This document shows, piece after piece, positions 22,891 to 34,093 of a stretch of DNA of 64,000 nucleotides (its first letter is position 1; each line of letters opens with the position of its first letter). Location: assembly GCF_000499845.2 (NCBI RefSeq), contig NC_023754.2:9059335-9123334 (forward strand), read 5' to 3'. A model generated the notes under the pieces. It had not been told where the DNA came from. It worked only from the letters and a program-made list of their open reading frames with translations, and searched no databases. The translations under genes and the position numbers were made by a program. This DNA comes from Phaseolus vulgaris (taxonomy: Eukaryota; Streptophyta; Magnoliopsida; Fabales; Fabaceae).

Positions 22891-22928
22891 GGTGGCACTG
22901 TAGCCGCAGACGGATGTGGGGTGCCACC
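22891..22928. other. Left-end hairpin of element 1
   Basis: GGTGGCAC (22891-22898) pairs with GTGCCACC (22921-22928) across a 22-base loop, and GTTTGGAT occurs on both sides. The equivalent hairpin in element 2 (27521-27563) keeps the pairing with one covarying base pair. Confidence 0.6.
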
Positions 22929-23465
22929 TGCGTTTGGATCCGCTGATGGTGGAGGGTGTGGGTGAGGGTGAGAGGAAAGTTGGGCCAAATGAGAGAGCAT
23001 TCATAAGTAAAGAGAAAGGAGAAGGAGAGGGTGTGAGTGCCAAGTAGGATGAGTGCAATGTCATTTGTGCCCTCACTAGATTTTTGGACGTATCTGGACA
23101 TTGGACATGAAGCATGCATGCGTATAACACTGTGAAGAGAAGCTTTTCAGCAAGCACATGAGATTCCTGACCATTGTTCATGAATCTCTTTGACCAACTT
23201 CAAAGCTCAATGAATGCATAGCCAAGTTGGTGAGAGAATGGATGAGCGTAATAAAGAGGTGCAACAGTATATATGTGGTTCCCAACCTCACAAACCTCAC
23301 AAAGCAGAGGCAATTCAGTTCTTCACAAAGCACATACATAAAGAGCTTGGAGAGGGTCGTGAGTAAGCATAGTGGTAGGAGATTGCGCTTAGTTCTTTGT
23401 TTGTGACCTTAGGTGTGAGTTTAGTTTCATTTTTAGCCTATTATCACTGAAAATTAACGTATGTC

Positions 23466-23557
23466 ATAATCGATTATGTGGAAAAAATAGTTGATAATCG
23501 ATTATGTTCATGACATAATCGATTATCTGTAAAAATTTGCGTGACATAATCGATTAT
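23466..23557. repeat. Four ATAATCGATTAT palindromes (element 1)
   Basis: Four perfect copies of the 12-base palindrome lie within 92 bases. They sit in the same relative place as the larger cluster of element 2, between the left end and the coding part. Confidence 0.85.
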
Positions 23558-23867
23558 GGTGTTTGCATTCATGACTAGGCGTTGATTTCATATTTCATGC
23601 GTCGGTGGTTCCTCCATATCTTCTACTTCAGTTTATGATGTCTTAACTTGATTTCACTTGGTCTATAATTTGTTTCTGTATGTTTCTTGTTGGACAATTA
23701 TCACTAGAAATGTTATTATTCACTTTTGCACTTCTACTATTGTGTTTGATAACTGCATTTAATTGGTTTATGATATTGTTATTACTTTCCTTTACTTAAA
23801 ATTGAGTTTCATATTTGATGTCATGAGTATTTAATTTTTTCTATAGATTGAACTATTTGCATTATAG

Positions 23868-25999
23868 ATGACATCATCATCCCAGAAACGCCACAGAACT
23901 CGTAAGGATAAAGAGCCAGCAGAAGGTCACGTCGTTAATCCTCCACCAACAACGATTGAAGAAGTACTTGATTATTCAAGATACTTTACTTCAAAACGGA
24001 AAATGATGGTCTTTGAAAAAAAGTTTCATGGAAGACTAGTCATAACTTCGAAAGCAATGCATTCTCCTTTTTTTGCTGCACCAGTGATGAGAATCAACTA
24101 AAGGTGGCTTTTTATAATGAAGAACAAGATCATTCGCCTTCACATTTAAAGTTTTTCTTGTTAATCTTTGCAAAAGATAAAGCCCAAGCCCAAGCCCAAG
24201 AAGGCCAAAGCCCACAAAAGCCCAAAGACCATCCCATGAAGGGCAAAGCCAAGTTTTAAATAAATATTGTTTAGAAAGGTGCTTAGAGGGAAACATTAGA
24301 AACCTCTATTGTTAAAGCATCTTTTAGTCTTTAGTTAAGAGTCTTAGGAGGGGTGTGTTAGTAGATAGGTGTAGGAGTAAATAAGGAGGTGCCAAAGTGA
24401 GAGAAGGGATCACACCTTCCTCATGCTTTGTTTTAGGCGCAAATTCTAGAAGCTTTTTAGGAGGGAGTTTTTGAATTTGTGTAGCTTACTTTTCAGCACC
24501 TTAGGCTATAAATAGAGGTGCTCTCTTTGTAAAATTCAGATTGGAATTAATCTAAGAAAACTCTACTCAAATTTTGAGTGAACTTTGGAGAGCTTTGAGC
24601 CTTCTTCTCTAGTCTTATCTTGATGGATCAATGGAGTCCTCAAATGGCGGCATCACTCTCATCTAGGAGCATTCCACACTTCTAGTGGCGAGATCATCCA
24701 TCCTCCTTCCATCTTCATGAGCATTTCTTCTCTCCTTCCTTTCTCCTCTTTCATTTGTTTTTGTTAGCTTGTGTTCTTGAGTTTGGTTTGGTGTTCTTGC
24801 TATTTTTATGAGTATTTTGGTTCGGCAGTTTTATAATTCTGTCCATTCATCTTGTTCCTTTGCTTTTCTTACTCTTTTGTTCGGTTCAATTTGACTAAAA
24901 TTGGTTCATCCAAATGAGTTTGGGATTTGGTACTAGTTTTTGGTGAGTTCTTGTCTTAGAACAATGATCCAACTCTAAGAAAAGTGCCTCTATAATGTCC
25001 AACTCAAGGTGATTCCTAAGAAGGTCAAGAACCTTTCTCTATATGGCTAGTGGAATCACATCAACCAGGGTTTGAATTTCAAAAGCTTCTAAACTTCCAA
25101 CACTTACAAACTTTCCTTGGAATGAAACTTCCTTACTATGAGGAATTGGTGTGAGTGTTTTATACAAATCTGAAGATCACACCTCTTGGTGAACTTGCCA
25201 TTGAGATTTGTGGCAAGTGGGTACACATCAATGAAATGGATTGAATGAATATTGTTGATCTGAGGTATGACGGTGTTAAGTTAACAACTGGGACGATCCC
25301 TGAGGAATGTAATTTTGATCGAGCCTTAGCATTATCGTCCATGCTTCGTGAAGATGTTCAGGGACAGAATGTCAGAAATGCCGGTAGTTTAACAATGAAT
25401 GACCGGTTACTACATTACACATGGGTGCATATGGTGTGCCCTCGTGGAAGCAACTTCTTACAAGTATTAAATGAATATATTTTCATGATCAGGTGCATAA
25501 AAAATAACATAATGATTAATTGGCCACATTACATCATGCAACACATGATGAAATGTCGGGATAACAACATGTCGTTGCCCTATGCAATTTTGATAACACG
25601 CATCTTGCAGGTGTATGGCTTCGACTAGGAAAATGAACAAGCGATAATGCTTGGATGGAATCATTATTTCGCCAAAAAAAGTATGACCAAATTAAATATA
25701 TTTCAGGTCAATGGTGTATGGAAACTTCGTAGGCCTCAAGTGGAGGACGAAAGAGATGATGAAGAGGATCAATTGCCAGAACAACATCTTCAAGATGCTC
25801 AACCTCAACCCGCAATCCCCATTCAAACTGAAATGTGAACCCAAATTTGGGCGGGGATGCAAGACATGAAAGAAAGCATGATCCAGGAACGTTAACATTC
25901 GTTTTGACAGACTTGATGAAAGGATGGAGCAGACTGATCAAAGGATGGAAAGAATGGAGGATACTCTGAATCAGATTCAACGTCATCAAGGCCATTGAT
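23868..25999 (+). pseudogene. Transposase_32-like ('putative plant transposon protein') ORF of element 1, split by a solo LTR
   Basis: Starts MTSSSQKRHRTRKDKEPAE and is closely similar to the ORF at 32985-34093. The N-terminal part (RYFTSKRKMMVFEKKFHGR) is open to 24084, where a 979-base solo LTR interrupts it. After the insertion come a stop at 25241-25243 and then a long frame (25245-25628) with LNFDRALALSS-like and TWVHMVCPRGSNFLQVLNE blocks. A TAG at 25626-25628 and further stops near 25838 precede a Glu/Asp-rich linker and a C-terminal heptad-like segment (MEQTDQRMERMEDTLNQI) ending at about 25999. The family is found in plant transposons. Its biochemical role is unknown to me. Confidence 0.7.
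24085..25063 (+). mobile_element. Solo LTR (979 bp) inside the element 1 ORF
   Basis: Starts TGATGAGAATCAACTAAAGG and ends TGGAATCACATCA, flanked by the perfect duplication ACCAG (24080-24084 and 25064-25068). Excision rejoins FFAAP to GFEF as in element 2. A TATA-like CTATAAATAGAGG lies near 24508, and a short AAGCCC repeat near 24179. No coding sequence, so it is a solo LTR. Superfamily not certain. Confidence 0.85.
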
Positions 26000-26242
26000 C
26001 TATATACATTATGTTATTGTCATTTATTTTATTTCTAACTTTCATGTTGAACATTATTATTGCTATTTTTGTTTGTTTTGTTATTTTTCACCTTGAACAT
26101 TGACAAATTGATATTTAACATTAAGCTTCATATTATTTTAAAGGCAAGTTCTTTAAGATTTGAGTTATATTATGATTAAAGTAAATATTTCGGGTCCATT
26201 ATCTAAATTGGAAAATGAATAACATTCATTACGTAGCCTTCA

Positions 26243-26742
26243 ATGTCTGCACATGACATGACATCATCCTCTAGTTGCACTGGTTGTGGTGCAAAATCAC
26301 GTGGTACTTTTACCCATGTTGCTGGGAGCACAACTACGTTCGTTGCTCCTATTTGTGATTGTGGACACTTGCTGTTTTGAGAACAACAACAATTGACAAA
26401 ATTGTCGGAAAACGGTTTTGGGGTTGTCCCAAATACAAGATAAATTTAATTCAATTCGGTTTCATGCAAACTTAACTATGGTTATTTAAATTTTTTAATT
26501 GTTGAATTTTATTCTTTTCTTCAAAACAGATTACAAGTGGCATTGTTCTAGGCTGTAATATTTTCAAATGGTACAATGAAAACGTTGTCGATGACAAAGA
26601 TGCAATCATTATCGGACAATAAAATAAGATATGTCTTCTAGAAACACATTTGAAGGTTTCCACAAGAAGAGTTAAAATGTTATTACTAGGGATGTCTTTT
26701 CTTTTTCTAATTAACATTATTATGGTTTTAAGTTTTGCATAA
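26243..26742 (+). pseudogene. GRF zinc-finger protein of element 1, broken
   Basis: Start ATG at 26243 (MSAHDMTSSSSCTGCGAKSR). The GRF-type finger is recognisable (PICDCG, then WGCPxYK in another frame). Frameshifts near 26376 and 26395 and a stop in exon 2 break it. Exon 2 (from about 26530) has GCNIFKW and a C-terminal hydrophobic tail (LLLGMSFLFLINIIM), a probable membrane anchor. It parallels 34365-34866 in element 2. Confidence 0.65.
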
Positions 26743-27481
26743 CTTCAAATTAAGATGTATTTATCTCTCTCTACATCAAATGTAATGACTTTATATATTT
26801 TTGCAACTAATTAATGTTCATCACATCTTTTCTTAAATTATATTAATGTCATTATAAATAGTAATCAAAATCATAATTAATAACAATTATATATTTATAT
26901 ATTTGTATAACATAACATTTATTAAATAATCATTAATAATATTAAAATTATCTATTTAACTAATACAATTTTTTTCAATTAATAAAATTAAAAATAAACC
27001 ATATTTCATTTCTATATTCTATTTTTTAATTCATTTTAATTTTATATTATTTTTTAAGTTATAATTGAAACTTACAATTATTTTAATTATCAAAATTATG
27101 TACAAAATTAATAATCATTTTTTTACATTAACAAAAGTATACTTTATTATTATATATAACATAGTATAATAGAAATTAAATAATATAATACTAATTATTT
27201 TAATTAACTTAAATGTTCTTTAAACTAATTAATATTTCATTTTTCTATTTATTTATATACAAGGATAAATTTTTAATCTTACAATTTATACTATTCCAAA
27301 TGTATTAAAATACTTTCACAACTTTTACATCATTCACACTTTTCAATAAACTTTCTTCACACATCCACTCTAACATCCCCCAATCCAAACACCCTCAAAT
27401 TTCTCCACACTTTCTTCACATTTTCACTTTTCCACACCCTCAACTTTCCAGTCACCCACAACTTCTAATTCAAACAAAGCA
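26743..27481. other. Non-coding right end of element 1
   Basis: AT-rich, no gene. The last about 180 bases (AATCTTACAATTTATACTATT ... CAACTTTCCAGTCACCCACA) match the right end of element 2. Confidence 0.6.
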
Positions 27482-27520
27482 TAAAGCATAGATGAAATCA
27501 CTAAGGCCCTGTTTGCTTCT

Positions 27521-27563
27521 GGGGTGGTACTGTTGTCGACGACGGAAGTCTCAGTACCACCCC
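27521..27563. other. Left-end hairpin of element 2
   Basis: GGGGTGGTACTG (27521-27532) is a perfect inverted repeat of CAGTACCACCCC (27552-27563), 19-base loop. GTTTGCTTC precedes and follows the hairpin as a direct repeat. Confidence 0.75.
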
Positions 27564-28077
27564 GTTTGCTTCCAGCTTTCAATGCAGGTGAGGGGGAATG
27601 GCGGAGAAAGTTGAGTGAATTTGGGCTCTTCTCCAAGATGAAGAGAAAGTAGGGGTCATGAGAGGGAGTGCCACGTCAAACCTTGGAAGTTACCTCTGTG
27701 CCCTTGCTTTTCTGCTCTCCATTCCAGGACAAACCACTGCCCCGCATGCATGCCACATGAAATAGTGAGATTCCTGAGCCAAGTCAGGAATCGTTTGACC
27801 ATTGAAGGCCTTTATGAAGGCTGTGAATGCAGTGGGTGGAGTAGGTGTGCATTAAGTTGGTTGTGGAGTATATAAAACCATGCATGGCACTTTCAGAAAT
27901 CAAAGAAACCAAAGAAACCGAAACCGAAGCTTGTCCTGATAAGTATTGAGTTGTAGTGGGGTTGGAGAGATTAGTAAGGCATCAGAGTGTGTGGTAGGGG
28001 TTCACTAACGATGTGCTTGGTTCATCTCAGGTGCTTGGTTGATCTCAGGTGAGAGTATGGCTTTGCTGCAATGGTGC

Positions 28078-28320
28078 ATAATCGATTATGGGTGAAAATG
28101 CACTGGCCACATAATCGATTATGTGTTAAGAATGCAAGACATAATCGATTATCCTAAGCGTTAATAAATAGTGATAATCGATTATGGCTTTTTGATAATC
28201 GATTATGGTTTTTTAATAATCGATTATGCTTCTTTTTTACCTTGTTGAATAATCGGTTATGGTTGATATTTTTGGATAATCGATTATCCTTTCTTTGTAA
28301 CGGATGGGATACTCGATTAT
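28078..28320. repeat. Cluster of nine ATAATCGATTAT-type palindromes (element 2)
   Basis: Seven perfect 12-base copies and two with one mismatch in 243 bases, at irregular spacing. The cluster lies about 570-815 bases from the left end and about 1.7 kb before the transposase gene. It could be a binding site for the element's Myb-like protein, for the transposase or for a host factor. This is inference. Confidence 0.85.
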
Positions 28321-28619
28321 GTTATAATTTTTTGGTGAGCTTTGTGAAATTTTTTGGGTTGCTTTTAATTTTTTAAATTTTCTTAATTTTCAAGCACTCT
28401 CCTTATGTATTCTTCATCCCCATTGTGCTTCCTAGTGTGTTGTTCTTCACTGCTGTTCTTCAGGTTTTTTATTTTTTGATGTTAAGTTTTTGTTTTTAAT
28501 TTTTGTTTTATATTTATGTTTGGATGATTATTGTTTTGCAATATAATTTGTTTGGGGTTTAATTTAGTTAATTAGTTAGTAAATTAATGTTGTTTATAAT
28601 TCCTTTATTTGATTTATTT

Positions 28620-29700
28620 ATTTTAATTTTTGTAGATAATTATTAATTTTTTAACATTTAAGAAAAATATTTATTTGTATAAATTTAATGATTTACAGAA
28701 TGGAAATAGAAATTTGTAAAGTTTAGGTTTTTTTATATTTAACATAAATTATTAATGTTATAATTAAAACAATTAAAAAAATGTAGTAGTAATTAAAGAA
28801 AACTGAAAAATTTTAGATAAATATTGTTTTTATTTTTAATAATAAATGTACATAGTTTTTTTTTTAACATTTAATTGTTTATAAGAGAATAGATTTATTT
28901 ATTTAAAATGAATATTTGTATTATTGATGTTAGAATTAAAAAAGGCAGAAATATTTTTTACAGAATTGAGAATAAATTTGAATTTTTAATAATAAATGTA
29001 GATAATTATTAGTTTTTATAAATTAAATTATTTATAAGAAATAGTTATTTATTTGTAAATAATATTTTTACTGGAAATTTTAATGTTGAGTGGATATTTA
29101 TTTAGATTTGACATAAATTATTAATGTTATCATTAAAAACATTAAAAAAAGAATGTTTTAGTAATTTTTGTTATCAGATTTAATTGTTTATAAGAAAAAA
29201 AATTATTTTTTTAAAATGAATATTTTTAGAAGTGGAAATAAAAATTTGTAATTTGTAGATTTTTTTTATATGACATAAATTGTTAATGTTATAATTTAAA
29301 ACTTTATAAAAAATGTTGTATTAATTAAAAAAACCAGTAAAACTTTTGAGAAGAAATCTGATATTTTAATAATAAATGTAGAAACTTTTGACAGAATGAA
29401 ATTCAAAATTTATAATGTCTAGGGTTTTCAATAAAAACATTATAAAAATGTTGTAGTAATTAAAAAAAGCAGTAATTATGATTTTTACTTTTATTGATTT
29501 AAATTTGAATTGTTTTAAAAAAATGAATTTTTTATTTATAAATAAAATTATGACAGAATGGAAAAAATAATTTCTATAGGGTTTTTTAATTTTATTTGAC
29601 ATAATTGTTAATGTTATAATTAAAAACATTATACAAAATACAAAATGAGATAGTAATTAAAATAAATAGTAAAAATTTAGACATAAATGAAATAGAATTT
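28620..29700. repeat. AT-rich degenerate repeat zone upstream of the transposase
   Basis: The phrase GACATAAATTATTAATGTTA with a following ATTAAAAACATT recurs in variant forms near 28741, 29102, 29271 and 29598, with partial forms near 28921 and 29427. No gene. 28321-28619 and 29701-30023 are also non-coding and presumably form the transposase leader. Confidence 0.6.
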
Positions 29701-30023
29701 AAAAAAATTTAGGTTTTTTTTTATACATTTGAGAGTAATATCTGAAATTTAAAATATTTGTATAGTTTTATTTGTTATGATAGTTCATTAATTTTATGTT
29801 ATTGTTTATTTTGTTTGTTTATATTTACATGTTGTTTGTTGTTTGATTAAATTATGTGATTGAAAAATTTAATTTATGTATATATTTATATAATTTTTGT
29901 TATATTAGAGAAATTAAATGATATAGTAATTTATAATAAAATATTCATTAAAATGAATTAAAAATACGTTTTAGGGTCACTGTATTGGTGTACTTTTACA
30001 CCGAAACGGTAACCGCGTTCGAT

Positions 30024-31473
30024 ATGAATTCGGAAAGACATTATGACGAGGCAGAGATGGTACACTTAGAGGAAACAGTTACAATTTGTGACGATCTTGT
30101 TGCGACGAACATGAATTTAATTTCACAAATCGAAGAACAAATAAAAAATAATAATGAAGGTGCATCAGTCATGATCCTTTGTATGATTGCTTTTGGATTG
30201 AATTTGTTACGCACGGTGTTTACTAGAAGTAACTGTATGAGTGAGTCCCAACCACAAAAAGAGCGCTGCAAACAAGAATTGATGGAGTACTTGGTTCACA
30301 CTGAACAATCTCGTGATATTATTCGCATGGGACCGAAAGCTTTTATTAAATTATGTGAACGAATACGGGCAACTGGAATTGTTAAAGATGCATATCGAAC
30401 AACCTTGGAAGAACAAGTAGCGAAATTTCTGCACATTATTGGGCATAATGTGAAGAATTGAAGTGTGTCATTCTTTTTCCATCGGTCTGGAGAAACAGTT
30501 TCTCGTCACTTTCATAATGTTTTGACTGCAATTTTAAGGTTGGAGGGAGAATTCTTAATTCAACCAAATGGAACGGTTGTAGAACCACACATCCTTAACA
30601 ACAGTCGATTTTTCCCCTTCTTTAAGGTTTGTTGGTGATAACATTACTTAAATTTATGTCTAATGTATTTTTTATTTTGTGTTCAATTAAAGTTATGAAA
30701 TTTTGTTTACATTAGGATTGTTTAGGGGTCATAGATGGGAGTCATGTACGTGTTAAGGTTGCATGTGCTGATGCACCTCGTTTTCGAGGGAGAAAAGATT
30801 GGCCAACCCAAAACATATTTGCAGCTTGTGACTTTGACATGAAGTTCACATATGTCCTAGCCGGTTGGGAAGGAACTTCCTCCGATTCAAGGATATTGAA
30901 AGATGCTTTGGTACGAGACGATCCTTTGGTTATTCCAGAAGGTTAGTTATAGGGTATTGGGTGTGCAGAAGAATTAAAAGGTTGAAGTAGTATATACTAA
31001 CCCAGGTTTCCACAATCTTTGTAGGAAAATACTATCTTGGTGATGTAGGTTTTATGTTAAAATGAAATATAATAACACCTTATCGTGGGGTGAGATACCA
31101 TTTGAAAGAATATTCGCGAAGAGGGCCACAAAATGCAAAAGAGTTGTTTAATCATCGACATTCATCACTTAGAAATGTAATTGAGAGAACTTTTGGGGTG
31201 CTCAAAAAACGTTTTCCAATTATAGCCAGTGGGACTAAGCCACATTATGATGTGGATACTATGACAAAAATTGTTTTAGCTTGTTGTATTCTGCATAACT
31301 TTCTATGCAGGGTCGACAATGATGAGTCTCTGCTTGAAGAAGTAGATAATGAATTGTTACAAGAAGATGTCCAACCAAGCACCACCAATGCTCGTGAACA
31401 TGACTATAGGCTAGGGTGTCATATTAGGGACACTATAGCAAACAAAATGTGGCAAGATTATGTAAACAATTAA
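30024..31473 (+). pseudogene. PIF/Harbinger DDE transposase, three exons, two premature stops
   Basis: Would cut and paste the element. Probable start ATG 30024 (MNSERHYDEAEMVH). An in-frame ATG at 29985 is less likely. Exons are 30024-30626, 30716-30941 and 31025-31473. All junctions have GT-AG sites and matching phase. The N-terminal helical region (ELMEYLVHTEQSRDIIRMG, KLCERIRATG) is followed by the DDE_4 fold: VIDGSHV (Asp at 30734-30736), SSDSRIL (Asp at 30884-30886) and VIERTFGVLKKRFP (Glu at 31193-31195), with LACCILHNFL after it. The triad is intact. TGA stops at 30459-30461 and 31063-31065 interrupt otherwise conserved text. The ORF lies 70 bases before the Myb gene on the same strand. 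Confidence 0.85.
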
Positions 31474-31542
31474 TTTCATGAACTAATATATTTTGTCCTA
31501 TTTTTCAATGTTTGTCATTCTAACTTTATTTAAGTTAATTAG

Positions 31543-32715
31543 ATGGATCGCGGGAAAAATGTTGCTTCAAATTCATCAGGTTCTTATCGAGAGTTCACCA
31601 AGTGGACGGTGGAGATTGACCTAATTTTGCTTAATGCAATGATTGACGAGGTACGAAAAGGGTGTAGAATTGATGGTGGCTGGACCACTCAAGGATACAC
31701 TAACATAGTTATGGCTTTAAATGAGGCTGGCTTATCGGGTCTTAAGAAAAATAATGTGAAGAACCACCAGAAAAGGCTGAAGGACAGGTGGAGGGAAGTC
31801 CATGATTTGTTTGGTGGATTAAGTGGTTTCGCATGGAACCAGACCACCAAACTTTTTGAAGCCGAGGACGAAGTTTGGAGTGAGCTGATTAAGGTACAAT
31901 GATAAGTACTTTTTTATGTAACAATTACATTTCACTTCACATTTCATATCAAATACTAATATGTGAAATATATGTAGGCCAAACCATCTGCGGCAAAATG
32001 GCGTGTGAATCCCATTCGCCATTATGATCTCATGGAGGAGTTGTGGTCTAATGATAGAGCCACGGGAAGTCGGGTCAGGACAACCCGTGACATCAATTCA
32101 CCTCCTGACATGAGCAATTTCAGTGTCAACCTTGGGGAGAATAATATGGATTATATCCCCGAGCAATCGAACTATGAGGAGGCAGATGACTACGTCCCAC
32201 GATCACCTGCTCCTAAATTCCAATCTAGTGACACTCCTTCAGACACACCGTCAAACACTCCTTTTATGCCGTCTGCTGGCTCTGCGGGCACATCCTCATC
32301 TCGAGGATCAAAGAGAAAAGGCCCTACTATGGATGGCATTGATGAACATTTTGCAATGTTGAATACTAATCTTCAACAATGCGTATCATCAATGAAGGAT
32401 GGAAATGAAAATGTCTCTCAGTTGGTGAATATTGCTCGTGCACAGGCAACGACAGCTCAAGATATACCTGCCGAAATTAGACGAAGAAACGACCTATATG
32501 CTGAGCATGTACACCACCATCGATGCCATGCCTCATACCAGTACTCAGAGTCTGATATTTGGGCAATGCTCGTGGAGCTAAACATTTAGGATGAACAACT
32601 CATGGATCAATGCTACGAGTTTTTATGTGACCATCTCGGAAGAGTTAAGCAACTATTTGGGATGTCATATGAGCGTCGCATGACAAAATTGTTTGGATTT
32701 ATGACTAGGCATTGA
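31543..32715 (+). pseudogene. Myb/SANT-like DNA-binding protein of element 2
   Basis: Second gene of Harbinger elements. It helps the transposase reach the nucleus and bind the ends (known for the family). Exon 1 is 31543-31893, exon 2 starts at 31978. The intron has GT/AG ends and phase 0. The N-terminal Myb/SANT-like domain (about residues 12-115) shows FTKWTVEIDLILLNAMIDE, GGWTTQGY and KNVKNHQKRLKDRWREVHDL, then a Ser/Pro/Asp-rich linker and a helical C-terminus. The frame stops at 32587-32589 after 320 residues. The same frame then continues 41 codons (DEQLMDQCYEFLCDHLGRVK ... FGFMTRH) to a TGA at 32713-32715, so the first stop looks premature. The loss is small and the domain is whole. 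Confidence 0.8.
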
Positions 32716-32786
32716 TTTCATATCTCTGCGTCGGGGTTACCTTTAATTATTGGACATGTAATATTTAACTGTGTTTGTTAGTTATT

Positions 32787-32906
32787 GGACATGTAATATT
32801 TTGCTTTGTGAACTTCTACTTTCATTGGCCATGTAATATTTTGCTTTGTGAACTTCTACTTTCATTAGTCATGTAATATTTTGCTTTGTGAACTTGCACT
32901 ATTGTG
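32787..32906. repeat. Three tandem copies of a 40-bp unit
   Basis: CATGTAATATTTTGCTTTGT with AACTTCTACTTTCATT recurs at steps of 40 bases from 32787, 32827 and 32867. It lies between the Myb gene and the next ORF and may be part of its promoter. Element 1 has only a diverged single version (23690-23760). Confidence 0.75.
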
Positions 32907-32984
32907 TTTGAAAAGACTTACCATCATGTTTATGATATTATGTTAACTTTTGTTTAGTTATTTATTGTAGTAATTGCATTATAC

Positions 32985-34093
32985 ATGGCATCATCATCCC
33001 AGAAACATAACAGAACCCATAAGGGTAAATCTCCAGTAGAAGATGTTGTCGTTCCTCCTCCAACAACGAGGATTGAACAAGTTCTTGATTATTCAAGATA
33101 CTTTAGTACCAAGCGTCAAATGGTGGTGTTTGAAAAGAAGTTTCACGCAAGACCAGTATTACCACCAAAAGTGATGCATACTCCATTTTTTGCTGCTCCA
33201 GGATTTGAATTCCAAAATCTTCTGAATTGGCAAGGTTTACAATCTTTCCTTGGAATTAATCTTCCGTATTATGAGGATTTGGTAAGAGTATTTTATACAA
33301 ATGTAAAAATCACACCTGTTGGTCACCTTGCCATTGAGATCTGCGGAAGAATGATACACATTAAAGAAATGGATTGGATGACCATTGCTCATCTACAATA
33401 TGACGGTCTTAAGTTAACCCCTGGGACGATCCCTGAGGAACTGAATTTTGATCGAGCACTAGCATTATCATCCATGATTCGTGAAGATGTTAAAGGTGAA
33501 AATCTCAAAAATGTCGGTAGTTTGAAAATGAATGACCGACTGTTGCATTACACATGGGTGCATATCTTGTGCCCTCGTGGAAGCAACTTTGCACAACTAC
33601 TAAATGAAGATATTTTCATGTTGTGGTTAATAAAAAATAATGTACGCATTAATTGGCCTCATTACATCATGCAACACATCATCAAATGTCAGGATAACAA
33701 GATGCCTCTCCCATATGCAAATTTGATAACGAGGATCTTGCAGGTGTATGGCTTCGACTTGTCGAATGAACAAGCAATAATGTTAGGCTGAAATCATTAC
33801 TTTGGGAAAAAAGTATGACAAAATTAAATATATTCCAGGTTAATGGCGTATGGCAACTTGGTAAACCTCACCATGCACACGAAGAAGATGATGAAGATGA
33901 TGAAGATGATGAATTGTCAGCACAAGATGTTGAAGGTGGTCAACCTGAGGCGGCAAACCCCACTCAAACCGAATTGTTAACTCAAATTTTGTCCAGCATA
34001 CAAAACATGAATACCTGAATTGACAGGGTTGATCAAAGGATGAACAGAATTGAGGATACTTTGAATGACATTCGACGTCATCAAGACCATTGA
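32985..34093 (+). pseudogene. Transposase_32-like ('putative plant transposon protein') ORF of element 2
   Basis: The longest open frame of the element (32985-33791, 268 codons) starts MASSSQKHNRTHKGKSPVED with a basic N-terminus. The core (about residues 38-265) has RYFSTKRQMVVFEKKFHAR, YEDLVRVFYTNVKI, TWVHILCPRGSNFAQLLNED and INWPHYIMQHIIKC, which resembles the plant-only Transposase_32 family (PF20167, from memory). A TGA at 33789-33791 replaces a Trp codon seen in element 1, and a one-base deletion follows near 33812. The rest (33815-34093) has a run of Asp/Glu (EEDDEDDEDDE) and, past a TGA at 34016-34018, a heptad-like tail (RVDQRMNRIEDTLNDIRRH). No catalytic motif is recognised. It might be a DNA-binding or assembly partner. 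Confidence 0.7.

Larger units (their letters stand above)
22873..27481 (+). mobile_element. Harbinger-like element 1, internal-deletion copy (4.6 kb)
   Basis: Flanked by TAA (22870-22872 and 27482-27484). Left end GCCCCTGTTTGGATTGGGGG, right end (complement) TGCTTTGTTTGAATTAG. It shares the layout and sequence of element 2 (27505-35510): left-end hairpin, ATAATCGATTAT cluster, Transposase_32-like ORF and GRF zinc-finger ORF. It lacks everything between the palindrome cluster and the last codons of the Myb gene: the left side ends near 23560 and resumes at ATGACTAGGCGTTGATTTCA, matching 32698 in element 2. So the transposase and Myb-like genes are deleted. A solo LTR (24085-25063) later split the first remaining gene. 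Confidence 0.8.

Noticed and set aside
24179..24260. Repeated AAGCCC words as a possible regulatory array
   Set aside because: Short simple repeat inside a solo LTR, no sign of function.
28078..28320. CRISPR-like array of repeats
   Set aside because: The repeats are 12-base palindromes at irregular spacing in plant transposon DNA, with no cas genes.
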